The notes under the pieces were generated by a model, which was given only the letters and a program-made list of their open reading frames with translations, did no database searches and was not told the origin of the DNA. Shown here piece by piece: positions 29,190-41,397 of a stretch of 64,000 nucleotides of DNA. Numbering within the stretch: the stretch's first letter is position 1; each line of letters begins with the position of its first letter. The position numbers were made by a program, and so were the translations under genes. The stretch is from Corella eumyota (lineage: Eukaryota; Chordata; Ascidiacea; Phlebobranchia; Corellidae). The stretch lies in assembly GCA_963082875.1 (NCBI GenBank), contig OY720097.1, positions 7,634,501 to 7,698,500 on the forward strand. Reading direction: 5' to 3'.

Positions 29190-30780
29190 CGAGTCTAAAA
29201 AAATACAAAATTTTAGGTTTTGAGATTTCATAAATTTTTAATAAAAGTTTCATATCTTTTATAAATATTAAAATTTTCAAAAAATATTTTATAAACACGG
29301 TAATTAGACCTGTGTGGTTCTAACACAACAGTTATTTTTCGATTTAAAATTTTTTATGTTTTTTTCAAAAATTTGTATGCAAAATCATTGGCCAAAAATA
29401 TCACGTGACCTAATGAAAACCAAAATAAAAATTATCTCAAAATTTTGTTTTACTGAAAATTTTCGCGAAATGTTTTATCTTGAATGTTAGTTAGGCCAAT
29501 GCGCGTCTAATAAAATACAAAATTTTAGGTTTTGAGATTTCATAAATTTTTAATAAAAGTTTCATAACTTTTATAAATATTAATATTTTTGAAAAATATT
29601 TTGTAAACACGGTAATTGGACCTGTGCGATTCTAACACAACAAATATTTTTGGATTTAAACATTTTATTTTTTTTTCAAAAAATTTGTATGCAATATCAT
29701 TGGCCAAAAATATCACGTGACGTAATGAAAACCAAAATAAAAAATACTTCAAACTTTTGTTTTACTTAAAATTTTCGCGAAATGTTTTATCTTGAATGTT
29801 AGTTAGGCCAATGTGCGTCTAATAAAATACAAAAGTTTAGGTTTTGAGATTTCATAAAATTTTAATAAAAGTTTCATAACTTTTATGAATATTAATATTT
29901 TTGAAAAATATTTTGTAAACACGGTAATTGGACCTGTGCGGTTCTAAAACAACAATTATTTTTCGATTTAAAATTTTTATTTTTTTAAAAAAAATTTGTA
30001 TGCAATATCACTGGTCAAAAATATCACGTGACCTAATAAAAACCAAAATAAAAATTACCTCAAACTTTTATTTTACTGAAAACTTTTGCGAAATGTTTCA
30101 TCTTGAATGTTAGTTAGGCCAATGCGGGTCTAATAAAATACAAAATTTTAGGTTTTAAGATTTCATGAATTTTTAATAAAAGTGTCATAACTTTTATGAA
30201 TATTGCTATTTTTGAAAAATATTATGTAAACACGGTAACTGGACCTGTGCGGTTCTAACACAACAAATATTTTTCGATTTAAAATTTTTAATTTTTTTTA
30301 AAAAAATTTGTATGCAATATCATTGACCAAAAATATCACGTGACCTAATGAAAACCAAAATAAAAATTACCTCAAACTTTTGTTTTACTGAAAATTTTTG
30401 CGAAATGTTTTATCTTGAATGTTAGTTAAGCCAATGCGCGTCTAATAAAATACAAAATTTTAGGTTTTGAGATTTCATAAATTTTTAATAAAAGTTTTAT
30501 ATCTTTTATGAATATTAATTTAAAAAAAAATATTTTTTTAACACGGTAATTGGACCTGTGCGGTCCTAACACAACAATTATTTTTCGATTTAAAACTTTT
30601 TATTTTTTTTTTTAAATTTGTATGCGATAACATTGGCCAAAAATATCACGTGACCTAATGAAAACCAAAATAAAAATTACTTCAAACTTTTGTTTTACTA
30701 AAACTTTTGCGAAATGTTTTATCTTGAATGTTAGTTAGGCCAATGCGGGTCTAATAAAATACAAAATTTTAGGTTTTAAG

Positions 30781-30980
30781 NNNNNNNNNNNNNNNNNNNN
30801 NNNNNNNNNNNNNNNNNNNNNNNNNNNNNNNNNNNNNNNNNNNNNNNNNNNNNNNNNNNNNNNNNNNNNNNNNNNNNNNNNNNNNNNNNNNNNNNNNNNN
30901 NNNNNNNNNNNNNNNNNNNNNNNNNNNNNNNNNNNNNNNNNNNNNNNNNNNNNNNNNNNNNNNNNNNNNNNNNNNNNNNN
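30781..30980. other. Assembly gap of 200 Ns
   Basis: Exactly 200 undetermined bases separate the last satellite unit from the 11-bp minisatellite. The round size suggests a placeholder, so the real distance and the true satellite-to-minisatellite boundary are unknown. Confidence 0.99.
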
Positions 30981-33900
30981 GATGGAGATGAGATGGAGAT
31001 GAGATGGAGATGAGATGGAGATGAGATGGAGATGAGATGGAGATGAGATGGAGATGAGATGGAGATGAGATGGAGATGAGATGGAGATGAGATGGAGATG
31101 AGATGGAGATGAGATGGAGATGAGATGGAGATGAGATGGAGATGGGAGATGGAGATGAGATGGAGATGAGATGAGATGAGATGGAGATGAGATGGAGATG
31201 AGATGGAGATGAGATGGAGATGAGATGGAGATGAGATGGAGATGAGATGGAGATGAGATGGAGATGAGATGGAGATGAGATGGAGATGAGATGGAGATGA
31301 GATGAGATGGAGATGAGATGGAGATGAGATGGAGATGAGATGGAGATGAGATGAGATGAGATGGAGATGAGATGGAGGTGAGATGGAGGTGAGATGGAGG
31401 TGAGATGGAGGTGAGATGGAGGTGAGATGGAGGTGAGATGGAGGTGAGATGGAGGTGAGATGGAGGTGAGATGGAGGTGAGATGGAGAGATGGAGGTGAG
31501 ATGGAGATGAGATGGAGATGAGATGGAGATGAGATGGAGATGAGATGGAGATGAGATGGAGATGAGATGGAGATGAGATGGAGATGAGATGGAGATGAGA
31601 TGGAGATGAGATGGAGATGAGATGGAGATGAGATGGAGATGAGATGGAGATGAGATGGAGATGAGATGGAGATGAGATGGAGATGAGATGGAGATGAGAT
31701 GGAGATGAGATGGAGATGAGATGGAGATGAGATGGAGATGAGATGGAGATGAGATGGAGATGAGATGGAGATGAGATGGAGATGAGATGGAGATGAGATG
31801 GAGATGAGATGGAGATGAGATGGAGATGAGATGGAGATGAGATGGAGATGAGATGGAGATGAGATGGAGATGAGATGGAGATGAGATGGAGATGAGATGG
31901 AGATGAGATGGAGATGAGATGGAGATGAGATGGAGATGAGATGGAGATGAGATGGAGATGAGATGGAGATGAGATGGAGATGAGATGGAGATGAGATGGA
32001 GATGAGATGGAGATGAGATGGAGATGAGATGGAGATGAGATGGAGATGAGATGGAGATGAGATGGAGATGAGATGGAGATGAGATGGAGATGAGATGGAG
32101 ATGAGATGGAGATGAGATGGAGATGAGATGGAGATGAGATGGAGATGAGATGGAGATGAGATGGAGATGAGATGGAGATGAGATGGAGATGAGATGGAGA
32201 TGAGATGGAGATGAGATGGAGATGAGATGGAGATGAGATGGAGATGAGATGGAGATGAGATGGAGATGAGATGGAGATGAGATGGAGATGAGATGGAGAT
32301 GAGATGGAGATGAGATGGAGATGAGATGGAGATGAGATGGAGATGAGATGGAGATGAGATGGAGATGAGATGGAGATGAGATGGAGATGAGATGGAGATG
32401 AGATGGAGATGAGATGGAGATGAGATGGAGATGAGATGGAGATGAGATGGAGATGAGATGGAGATGAGATGGAGATGAGATGGAGATGAGATGGAGATGA
32501 GATGGAGATGAGATGGAGATGAGATGGAGATGAGATGGAGATGAGATGGAGATGAGATGGAGATGAGATGGAGATGAGATGGAGATGAGATGGAGATGAG
32601 ATGGAGATGAGATGGAGATGAGATGGAGATGAGATGGAGATGAGATGGAGATGAGATGGAGATGAGATGGAGATGAGATGGAGATGAGATGGAGATGAGA
32701 TGGAGATGAGATGGAGATGAGATGGAGATGAGATGGAGATGAGATGGAGATGAGATGGAGATGAGATGGAGATGAGATGGAGATGAGATGGAGATGAGAT
32801 GGAGATGAGATGGAGATGAGATGGAGATGAGATGGAGATGAGATGGAGATGAGATGGAGATGAGATGGAGATGAGATGGAGATGAGATGGAGATGAGATG
32901 GAGATGAGATGGAGATGAGATGGAGATGAGATGGAGATGAGATGGAGATGAGATGGAGATGAGATGGAGATGAGATGGAGATGAGATGGAGATGAGATGG
33001 AGATGAGATGGAGATGAGATGGAGATGAGATGGAGATGAGATGGAGATGAGATGGAGATGAGATGGAGATGAGATGGAGATGAGATGGAGATGAGATGGA
33101 GATGAGATGGAGATGAGATGGAGATGAGATGGAGATGAGATGGAGATGAGATGGAGATGAGATGGAGACGAGATGGAGACGAGATGGAGACGAGATGGAG
33201 AGGAGATGGAAACGAGATGGAGACGAGATGGAGACGAGATGGAGACGAGATGGAGACGAGATGGAGACGGGATGGAGATGGGATGGAGATGGGGTGGAGA
33301 CGAGATGGAGATGGGATGGAGATGGGATGGAGATGGGATGGAGATGGGATGGAGATGGGATGGAGATGGGATGGAGATGGGGTGGAGACGAGATGGAGAT
33401 GGGATGGAGATGGGATGGAGATGGGATGGAGATGAGATGGAGATGAGATGGAGATGAGATGGAGATGAGATGGAGATGGGATGGAGATGGGATGGAGATG
33501 GGATGGAGATGGGATGGAGATGGGATGGAGATGGGATGGAGATGGGATGGAGATGGGATGGAGATGGGATGGAGATGGGATGGAGATGGGATGGAGATGG
33601 GATGGAGATGGGATGGAGATGGGATGGAGATGGGATGGAGATGGGATGGAGATGGGATGGAGATGGGATGGAGATGGGATGGAGATGGGATGGAGATGGG
33701 ATGGAGATGGGATGGAGATGGGATGGAGATGGGATGGAGATGGGATGGAGATGGGATGGAGATGGGATGGAGATGGGATGGAGATGGGATGGAGATGGGA
33801 TGGAGATGGGATGGAGATGGGATGGAGATGGGATGGAGATGGGATGGAGATGGGATGGAGATGGGATGGAGATGGGATGGAGATGGGATGGAGATGGGAT

Positions 33901-35109
33901 GGAGATGGGATGGAGATGGGATGGAGATGGGATGGAGATGGGATGGAGATGGGATGGAGATGGGATGGAGATGGGATGGAGATGGGATGGAGATGGGATG
34001 GAGATGGGATGGAGATGGGATGGAGATGGGATGGAGATGGGATGGAGATGGGATGGAGATGGGATGGAGATGGGATGGAGATGGGATGGAGATGGGATGG
34101 AGATGGGATGGAGATGGGATGGAGATGGGATGGAGATGGGATGGAGATGGGATGGAGATGGGATGGAGATGGGATGGAGATGGGATGGAGATGGGATGGA
34201 GATGGGATGGAGATGGGATGGAGATGGGATGGAGATGGGATGGAGATGGGATGGAGATGGGATGGAGATGGGATGGAGATGGGATGGAGATGGGATGGAG
34301 ATGGGATGGAGATGGGATGGAGATGGGATGGAGATGGGATGGAGATGGGATGGAGATGGGATGGAGATGGGATGGAGATGGGATGGAGATGGGATGGAGA
34401 TGGGATGGAGATGGGATGGAGATGGGATGGAGATGGGATGGAGATGGGATGGAGATGGGATGGAGATGGGATGGAGATGGGATGGAGATGGGATGGAGAT
34501 GGGATGGAGATGGGATGGAGATGGGATGGAGATGGGATGGAGATGGGATGGAGATGGGATGGAGATGGGATGGAGATGGGATGGAGATGGGATGGAGATG
34601 GGATGGAGATGGGATGGAGATGGGATGGAGATGGGATGGAGATGGGATGGAGATGGGATGGAGATGGGATGGAGATGGGATGGAGATGGGATGGAGATGG
34701 GATGGAGATGGGATGGAGATGGGATGGAGATGGGATGGAGATGGGATGGAGATGGGATGGAGATGGGATGGAGATGGGATGGAGATGGGATGGAGATGGG
34801 ATGGAGATGGGATGGAGATGGGATGGAGATGGGATGGAGATGGGATGGAGATGGGATGGAGATGGGATGGAGATGGGATGGAGATGGGATGGAGATGGGA
34901 TGGAGATGGGATGGAGATGGGATGGAGATGGGATGGAGATGGGATGGAGATGGGATGGAGATGGGATGGAGATGGGATGGAGATGGGATGGAGATGGGAT
35001 GGAGATGGGATGGAGATGGGATGGAGATGGGATGGAGATGGGATGGAGATGGGATGGAGATGGGATGGAGATGGGATGGAGATGGGATGGAGATGGGATG
35101 GAGATGAGA
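30981..35109. repeat. 11-bp minisatellite array 1 (GAGATGAGATG / GAGATGGGATG)
   Basis: About 4.1 kb of an 11-bp unit, about 375 copies. The variants are sorted into blocks. The array starts with GAGATGAGATG, shows a patch with GAGGTG near 31375-31500, then about 150 uniform GAGATGAGATG copies to about 33165. A mixed patch with GAGACGAGATG follows (33165-33450), then about 150 uniform GAGATGGGATG copies to 35105. Because 11 is not a multiple of three and the unit has no stop in several frames, long spurious open frames arise on both strands; I do not read them as genes. The left edge is the assembly gap; the right edge runs into an intron-like AT-rich sequence. Confidence 0.97.
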
Positions 35110-35320
35110 TTAAAAACATATTTTTTCTGTTTGTGTAAAATTACAATTTACTTAAATTTAATATTTTTATTTTAACAATTTTTTGGTGTTAAATTTTTTA
35201 TCAAATTTTTAATATTTTTATTATTTTAATTGTTTTTTATCATTTTAAATTTTTCCCTATATAAAAAAATAATATTTAATTTTTTGTACTTGCATTTTTA
35301 TTTATTTTGTTCAATTCTAG
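35110..35320. other. AT-rich intron-like sequence
   Basis: A T-rich stretch without an open frame, ending in a TCAATTCTAG acceptor-like sequence. It links the minisatellite to the first recognisable exon of the coiled-coil gene. Confidence 0.5.
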
Positions 35321-36698
35321 ATTAAAGACAGTAAAACTAAACTTGTATCAAGCAAATGAGGCTAAAAACTAAACAATCAGGATGTTAACGAAACTGAATA
35401 TTCTAAATTACTTGAACAATAAAATGAGTTAAAGGTAATTTTTTTTACAAGCAAACTAAAACTAAGGATATTTGTTCACTAACTTTGTTGAATCAAAACT
35501 AACTGTGTTTAGTCAACTTGGTTGAGTCAAAACCAAAATTCCACTTCATTTTTTAAAAATTTTTAACAGTTTTTTTAAAATAGGAAAAAAAAAGTCAAAA
35601 AAAATTAAAAATAGAAAGAAAAAAGTTTGCTTATAGTTTACAAAAAATAAATTATTTTTTTAGATATTACACCAAAACCTTAGTGCCAAAAGTGAGCTGT
35701 TTCTCAATCTTATGAAAACAAACACTGAGCTTAAAAATTAATCAACCCAAGTTGAAGTTGCTTTACAAAATACTGCAACTCAGACCAAGGAAAATGTAAA
35801 TCCACCTATTAAGGCTGCATAATGCTCTGTCCATAATGAAAAGTTGGAAAATATTGAGTTAGTCTTATTAAAAAATTTAATTTAAAGTTTAATATTTTTT
35901 AATGTTTATATCTTTAAACCAAATTTCATGTTAAATTAAAATTCTTAAGGAATTTTTTTTTAATCCTAAAATTATTTTTTTAGACTTGAAATATTTAATT
36001 CCTTACTTCCACAAGCTGAAAAAGGTAAATTATTATATATTTATTTTTGGTATAAAAACCTTACTTTAACAGCCTAACCTAAACATAAGGTATTGTATTA
36101 ACCTTAAACCAGCCTAAAATTGGCTTGAGCTTTTCTTGTTTTAAGTTGGCTTTTGCCTTTTAGAATATAACTAATTTGACAATAAAAGTTTTTTCATGCT
36201 ATATATGTTAATTCAAATCCACAAAGTTTAGACTATGTTTTATAGACTAAATACAATATTGCAATAATGGTGATTAAAAATGTATAAGGAAATATTTCGT
36301 AACTATTTCTGTTATTTATTTAATCTTTTAATTTTAGCTTTGGCAGAGGAAAGAAAGACTTGTTTTCATATTGACAAATTACGAGCTTTGCATGAAAAAA
36401 TTCAAGTCCTCGAAAACGATCAATCTCAAGTTCTTGAAAAGGAATTATCCAGTAATCAAAAATTATTGGAAAATGTATTGACAGACCAACAGGTAAGGTT
36501 TAGTGAAAAATTAAAAAAAAAAAATTCTTAAAATTTATAGTAAGAGTAAATCCATAATAAAATAATGTTTTTTGTTAAATGTATTTATAAATACTAGTTC
36601 AAAGGCCACTCTGCATTTGGCATTTTACATATATGTCATTCATTTACTAAGCTTCATTATATAAAGATTACCAATTGCAATGCATTGATTAACATATG

Positions 36699-37022
36699 TG
36701 TGGTGTTCATTAAATTAATCGTAATAATTTATATTTGTGTTTTTCTACATTCTTTAATTGCACGTTTCTAATTTTTCAATTAACGACGTCAAACGCACCA
36801 CAGGTGCTTCAAGTAAAAAAGCGTTAATTACTAAACCAAACACATTTCTTTCATTTCTGGTTGTAGAAAACACGTGCTCTCATTCTCTGTTGTAGAACTT
36901 ACAGTAAAGTTAATATTGTTTTCTTTATTCAACATTTTAACTAACTACTTATTATTTAACGATTCTATTTGAATAAGGCAATAAATTTGACAAACAAATT
37001 GTGTAATTATTGGCATCCTTTA
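36699..37022 (+). repeat. Gypsy 5' LTR
   Basis: 324 bp from TGTGGTGTTCATT to GGCATCCTTTA, nearly identical to 41074-41397. It is followed after one base by the primer-binding site, which fixes the right border. The TATG target copy fixes the left border. Confidence 0.95.
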
Positions 37023-37023
37023 T

Positions 37024-37041
37024 TGGTGACCCCGACGTGAT
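37024..37041 (+). other. Gypsy primer-binding site, tRNA-Trp type
   Basis: TGGTGACCCCGACGTGAT is the reverse complement of the 3' end of animal tRNA-Trp including CCA (ATCACGTCGGGGTCACCA, recalled from vertebrate tRNA-Trp). The match covers 18 of 18 bases. It lies one base after the 5' LTR, as expected for minus-strand priming. Confidence 0.85.
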
Positions 37042-37199
37042 CTTTTATTGGATTTACTGAAAATGAAAACAAGATCAAAAATGGAGGATTTAAAAAATTC
37101 TTCATCGTCAAATTCGTATTTTAAATCAACGGAATCTATTCGAATACCACCATTCTGGCCGGCTGACCCGTAACATTCTGGCCGGCTGACCCGTAAGTG

Positions 37200-37868
37200 G
37201 AGGCAAATTTTAGCAACAAAAATATTGTCGACCAAAAGAATAGGTTTGAATGTATAATAGCCTCGCTTGCACCCGAATACGCAGTAGAAGTAAGGGATAT
37301 AATAATTACACCACCAACAGAAAACCCATACGATAAGTTGAAGGAAGAGTTAATCAAACGGACAACTGTTTCTGAGTGAAAGCGTCTTCAACAACTTTTG
37401 TCTAAAGAAGATATGGGGGATCGTAAACCCACGCAGCTTTTACGTCGAATGAAACAATTACTCGGACAAAGTATAGACTCTGTTGACAATGGTTTGTTAA
37501 ATGAGCTTTTCTTACAACGGCTTTCTCCAAATGTGCGAATGATTTTATCCCCAAATCAAAATTTGCCGCTGGAAGATCAAGCACGAATGGCTGACAGCAT
37601 AATGGAGGTCATGACACCGTCTGTGAACGTTGTGACGCAAAATTCAGACCAAAAATTGGACCAAATTATTGCTCGTCTTGAACGCCTGGAAAAAATCAAC
37701 TTTGAACGGCCAAGAGGGCGCAGTTTTCGGCGAAACCGTTCTAACTCACGTTTAAACCCTGTTTCGCAATCTTCTGACTTGTGTTGGTACCACAACAAAT
37801 TCGGTCCGGATGCAAGGAAATGTAAACCCCCTTGCAGGAAATCGGGAAACGCGGAAGGCAGCAACTAA
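37200..37868 (+). CDS. Gypsy gag region (fossil part)
   Basis: The coding signal before pol looks like gag: an acidic/basic capsid-like stretch, an Arg-rich patch ([15 protein letters not shown]) and one CCHC-like knuckle reading [14 protein letters not shown] near its end. That knuckle form with WYH and FG..A..C is common in Gypsy elements of invertebrates. It ends in the overlap with pol. This part of the element probably carries one or two breaks, so it is described as a fossil segment rather than one protein. Confidence 0.75.
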
Positions 37869-40800
37869 AGACGACTGACGTTGTTGCTAATACTTCTAGT
37901 CGTCTATTTTACATTACTGATAAAACTACAAAACGCAGATTTTTAATTGATACTGGAGCTGCATTATCTATTATTCCTCCAAATTCATTTGAACGAAAGC
38001 GTCATTCTGACGGTAGAATTTTACATGCAGCAAATAATTCTGCAATTAGAGTGTTTGGAGAACGTTCCCTGACCATTGATTTGGGACTGCGTCGGGAGTT
38101 TAAGTGGATTTTTACCGTTGCTGATATTCAACACCCGTTAATCGGTGCAGACTTTTTATGTCATTACAATTTATTGGTTGATATGCGTTTTCTGCAATTA
38201 ATAGATGCTACTACACATTTTCGTGTAAACGGTTTAGCATCTAATCAACTATCAATCAACCCAACATTTATGCCTTTTACTGACAACGATCATAAAATGT
38301 CACAATATCGAAAATTGCTGGCTCAATTTCCAGAAACTAGTCAGCCATTGAAATTTCGATCCAGCGTTAGACACTCCGTTACTCATCATGTGACAACGCA
38401 TGGACCTCCAGTGGTTTGCCGACCAAGACGATTAGCATCTGATCGTTTAAAGATTGCCCGCAAAGAATTTCAACACATGTTGGATCTGGGAATAATTCGT
38501 CCCTCTTGCAGTAATTGGTCATCGCCATTACACATGGTTCCAAAAAACAGTGGAGCTGATTGGAGACCATGCGGGGACTATAGAGCTCTAAACGCAATCA
38601 CAAAACCCGATAGGTACCCAATCCCCCACATCCGGGATTTTTCTGCTAGTCTTGCAGGATCAACAATCTTTTCTAAAATCGATTTAATAAAAGCGTATTT
38701 TCAAATTCCCATGGAACAAAACGACATACCAAAAACAGCCATAGCAACCCCATTTGGACTGTTTGAGTTTAATTATATGCCATTTGGATTAAGAAACTCA
38801 AGTCAAACTTTTCAACGGTTTATAGATCAAGTAATAAGAGGTCTAGATTTTTGCTATGCCTATATTGACGATATTTTAGTAGCAAGTTCTTCTGAGACCG
38901 AGCATATTCATCATTTAAATGAATTATTTACGCGTTTTCAAAACTTCAGTGTTGTGATAAACCCTGCTAAAAGCGTTTTTGGACAAACGGAGCTAATTTT
39001 TCTTGGCCACCATGTTAACAAACACGATATACAGCCTCTTGACGAAAAAGTTCAAGCTATCAAAGACTTTCCACTGCCCAAAACACAGAAACAATTACAG
39101 CGTTTCTTGGGATTGGTAAATTTCTATCATCGATTTATTCCAAATTGTGCTAGGTTAGGATCCCCTTTGTACGAAATGATTAAACCAAAAACGACAAGAT
39201 TAAAAAATTTGGAATGGAACGAAAATTTGGTGATTGCTTTCGACGCTTTGAAAAATGCACTTGCCAATGCATCAATGCTTTGCCATCCAAGTCAAAGTGC
39301 TCGGACCAGTATAATGACAGATGCCTCAAACGTATCTATTGGTGCTGTACTTCAACAATTTATCAATGATCAATGGAAACCAATTTCATTTTTTTCAAGA
39401 AAGTTAACTCCGGCAGAAACACGCTATAGCACGTTTGATAGAGAATTACTTGCAATTTATTGCGGAATCTTACATTTTCGTTACTTTGTGCAAGGACGTG
39501 ATTTCACAGTGTTCACTGACCACAAGCCGTTAACTTACGCTTTAACAACAAACCCAAAACGTTGTTCACCACGTCAATCGCGACACTTAGACATTATTTC
39601 ACAATACACCAATGACATCCGTCATGTCAAAGGAAAAGAAAATATCGTCGCTGATGTACTGTCTCGTCCCGATGTTTGCAACGTAGAAAAAGCAAGCAAA
39701 AATGAAATATTAGATTTTGTTGAAATGGCCGAAGCTCAGAAAAATGACAAGAAAATTCAAAATTTTCTTCAACTAAATACAACGGCGTTAACGCTAAAAG
39801 AAATTCTGATACCTGCGAGCAGCAGCAGCCTTATTTGTGATACATCAACTGGTACACACCGGCCTTTGGTGCCAAAAGAATTTCGAAAATGCATCTTTAA
39901 CACATTTCATTCAAAATCTCACCCTGGTGTTCAAGCTACAAGAAAGTTAATAACTGCAAGATTTGTTTGGCCAAATATAAAACAAGATTTAAAAGATTGG
40001 ACAAAATCATGCATTGCTTGCCAACGATCAACAATTCATCGACACACGTCATCACGTTTGGGAACATTCACAAACCCTGATGCTCGGTTTGATCATGTTC
40101 ATATTGACATAGTAGGACCATTGCCAATGTCAAATGGATTTCGATATTTGCTTACGTGCGTAGATAGGTTTACAAGATGGCCAGAAGCCATACCAATATC
40201 TTCAATCACTGCAGAAATAATTGCTAAAGCGTTTTATGAAAATTGGATTTGTCGCTTCGGTTCACCATCAACAATCACCACTGACCGAGGTACTCAGTTT
40301 GAATCGCAATTATTTAAACATTTGTTAAATTTAACGGGATGTACGCGCATACGAACCACGTCATATCATCCATCTGCAAACGGAATGTGTGAACGAATGC
40401 ACCGGCAAATGAAAGCTGCATTAAAAGCGCAAACAAGTCCAGACCGATGGACTGACACATTGCCCTCTGTGCTGCTTGGCATGCGCACAACGATTAAGGA
40501 GGGCATTTCGGCTACATCTGCCGAACTGGTGTATGGGACTACGTTGCGGTTGCCGGGAGAATTTGTAACTTCAAGTACATATGAAAAAAACGATCCTGCC
40601 TGTTTTGTTACACAGTTGCAAACCGTGATGCACCAATTGCGACCGGTTCCTGGAATAAATAATTCGAAAACTTATATTTACATACCAAATGATTTAAACG
40701 CTTGTACACATTGTTTTGTGCGGGTGGATACAGTAAAAAAACCTTTGCAGAAACCTTATAATGGCCCGTACAAAATTCTGAAACGAGACGATAAATATTT

Positions 40801-40981
40801 TACTTTAAACATCAAAGAACGGTTGGAAAAAGTTTCTATTGATAGATTAAAACCGGCATATTTTGAACAACCTGTACCTTATTGTGATTTATCTTTAACA
40901 GCTAGTTCTAAAAAAAAGCATAACATAATTAAAACGCGTTCAGGACGCTCTGTTCATTTTCCCAAAGGTTTTGCAGCTTAA
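37832..40981 (+). CDS. Gypsy pol polyprotein (protease-RT-RNase H-integrase)
   Basis: An uninterrupted 1049-residue frame. The order of domains is: aspartic protease with [13 protein letters not shown] near residue 40; reverse transcriptase with the YIDDILVAS catalytic motif near residue 340; RNase H with [14 protein letters not shown] and TDHKPL (about 490-570); integrase with an H-H-C-C zinc region (HSKSHPG ... CIACQ), then the core with [18 protein letters not shown] and [12 protein letters not shown]; and a GPY-type C-terminal module (PYNGPYKI). The frame starts inside the end of gag and is shifted by -1 relative to it, an arrangement for which the family commonly uses ribosomal frameshifting. 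It ends at TAA about 90 bp before the 3' LTR. Confidence 0.95.
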   Translation: MQEIGKRGRQQLKTTDVVANTSSRLFYITDKTTKRRFLIDTGAALSIIPPNSFERKRHSDGRILHAANNSAIRVFGERSLTIDLGLRREFKWIFTVADIQHPLIGADFLCHYNLLVDMRFLQLIDATTHFRVNGLASNQLSINPTFMPFTDNDHKMSQYRKLLAQFPETSQPLKFRSSVRHSVTHHVTTHGPPVVCRPRRLASDRLKIARKEFQHMLDLGIIRPSCSNWSSPLHMVPKNSGADWRPCGDYRALNAITKPDRYPIPHIRDFSASLAGSTIFSKIDLIKAYFQIPMEQNDIPKTAIATPFGLFEFNYMPFGLRNSSQTFQRFIDQVIRGLDFCYAYIDDILVASSSETEHIHHLNELFTRFQNFSVVINPAKSVFGQTELIFLGHHVNKHDIQPLDEKVQAIKDFPLPKTQKQLQRFLGLVNFYHRFIPNCARLGSPLYEMIKPKTTRLKNLEWNENLVIAFDALKNALANASMLCHPSQSARTSIMTDASNVSIGAVLQQFINDQWKPISFFSRKLTPAETRYSTFDRELLAIYCGILHFRYFVQGRDFTVFTDHKPLTYALTTNPKRCSPRQSRHLDIISQYTNDIRHVKGKENIVADVLSRPDVCNVEKASKNEILDFVEMAEAQKNDKKIQNFLQLNTTALTLKEILIPASSSSLICDTSTGTHRPLVPKEFRKCIFNTFHSKSHPGVQATRKLITARFVWPNIKQDLKDWTKSCIACQRSTIHRHTSSRLGTFTNPDARFDHVHIDIVGPLPMSNGFRYLLTCVDRFTRWPEAIPISSITAEIIAKAFYENWICRFGSPSTITTDRGTQFESQLFKHLLNLTGCTRIRTTSYHPSANGMCERMHRQMKAALKAQTSPDRWTDTLPSVLLGMRTTIKEGISATSAELVYGTTLRLPGEFVTSSTYEKNDPACFVTQLQTVMHQLRPVPGINNSKTYIYIPNDLNACTHCFVRVDTVKKPLQKPYNGPYKILKRDDKYFTLNIKERLEKVSIDRLKPAYFEQPVPYCDLSLTASSKKKHNIIKTRSGRSVHFPKGFAA

Positions 40982-41060
40982 TTGTGTTAAAATTAAATTA
41001 TTTTGCATTTTTTTTTTTTTTTTTTTATGTTTATTTCTGGTATCATTCGCTTATACTCAC

Positions 41061-41073
41061 TGCGGGGGAGTCA
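41061..41073 (+). other. Gypsy polypurine tract
   Basis: TGCGGGGGAGTCA lies directly before the TGTGG start of the 3' LTR. A G-rich purine run at this place is the usual plus-strand primer of LTR elements. Confidence 0.75.
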
Positions 41074-41397
41074 TGTGGTGTTCATTAAATTAATCGTAAT
41101 AATTTATATTTGTGTTTTTCTACATTCTTTAATTGCACGTTTCTAATTTTCCAATTAACGACGTCAAACGCACCACAGGTGCTTCAAGTAAAAAAGCGTT
41201 AATTACTAAACCAAACACATTTCTTTCATTTCTAGTTGTAGAAAACACGTGCTCTCATTCTCTGTTGTAGAACTTACAGTAAAGTTAATATTGTTTTCTT
41301 TATTCAACATTTTAACTAACTACTTATTATTTAACGATTCTATTTGAATAAGGCAATAAATTTGACAAACAAATTGTGTAATTATTGGCATCCTTTA
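41074..41397 (+). repeat. Gypsy 3' LTR
   Basis: 324 bp, the same borders as the 5' LTR, about 99.4% identical to it by eye. It is followed by TATG (41398-41401) and then TATCTGATTTTAG, the sequence found next to the empty site in copy 2. Confidence 0.95.

Larger units (their letters stand above)
1..30780. repeat. ~310-bp AT-rich satellite array, about 100 head-to-tail units
   Basis: The anchor GGCCAAT/AGCCAAT that closes each unit recurs at 300, 612, 923, 1236, 1507, 1820, 2091 and 2401, giving periods of 310-313 bp with a shorter 271-bp form. The same order of blocks repeats to the assembly gap: CATAACTTTTATGAATATTA, then GTAAACACGGTAATTGGACC, TCTAACACAACAATTATT, an A/T-tract spacer, GCAATATCATTGGCCA, TCACGTGAC, CTCAAACTTTTG, TTTCGCGAAA, GAATGTTAGTTAGGCCAATG. 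Units differ mainly by single bases and by the length of the A/T spacer. All units have the same orientation. The array continues off the left edge and ends in a run of Ns, so neither edge is seen. A centromeric or pericentromeric satellite is plausible but unproven. Confidence 0.97.
36699..41397 (+). mobile_element. Gypsy (Ty3-like) LTR retrotransposon, young, almost whole
   Basis: A 4699-bp element. Two 324-bp LTRs start with TGTGGTG and end with CCTTTA. The primer site is 37024-37041, the purine tract is about 41061-41073, and the target duplication TATG lies at 36695-36698 and 41398-41401. The internal part codes for gag (zinc knuckle), then protease, reverse transcriptase, RNase H and integrase in the Ty3/Gypsy order. 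No envelope region is seen. The two LTRs differ at about two positions by eye, so the insertion is recent. The pol part looks open throughout; the gag part probably has one or two breaks. It sits in the E4-E5 intron of copy 1 of the duplicated gene, and the empty site survives in copy 2 at 44323-44326. Confidence 0.96.

Noticed and set aside
1-30780. A CRISPR-like or other repeat-spacer array
   Set aside because: The whole 310-bp unit is repeated; there are no unique spacers between short repeats.
30776-35119. A 1447-codon open frame on the minus strand and several 500-codon frames on the plus strand
   Set aside because: They are produced by the 11-bp repeat, which has no stop in these frames. 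They run into the N gap, have no normal residue composition and no conserved border.
35321-35857. In-frame TAA/TGA codons in E1 and E2 read as recoded glutamine, as in a ciliate-type code
   Set aside because: TAA clearly ends exon 9 and the Gypsy pol frame, and other exons of the same gene avoid it. Ordinary decay explains the stops.
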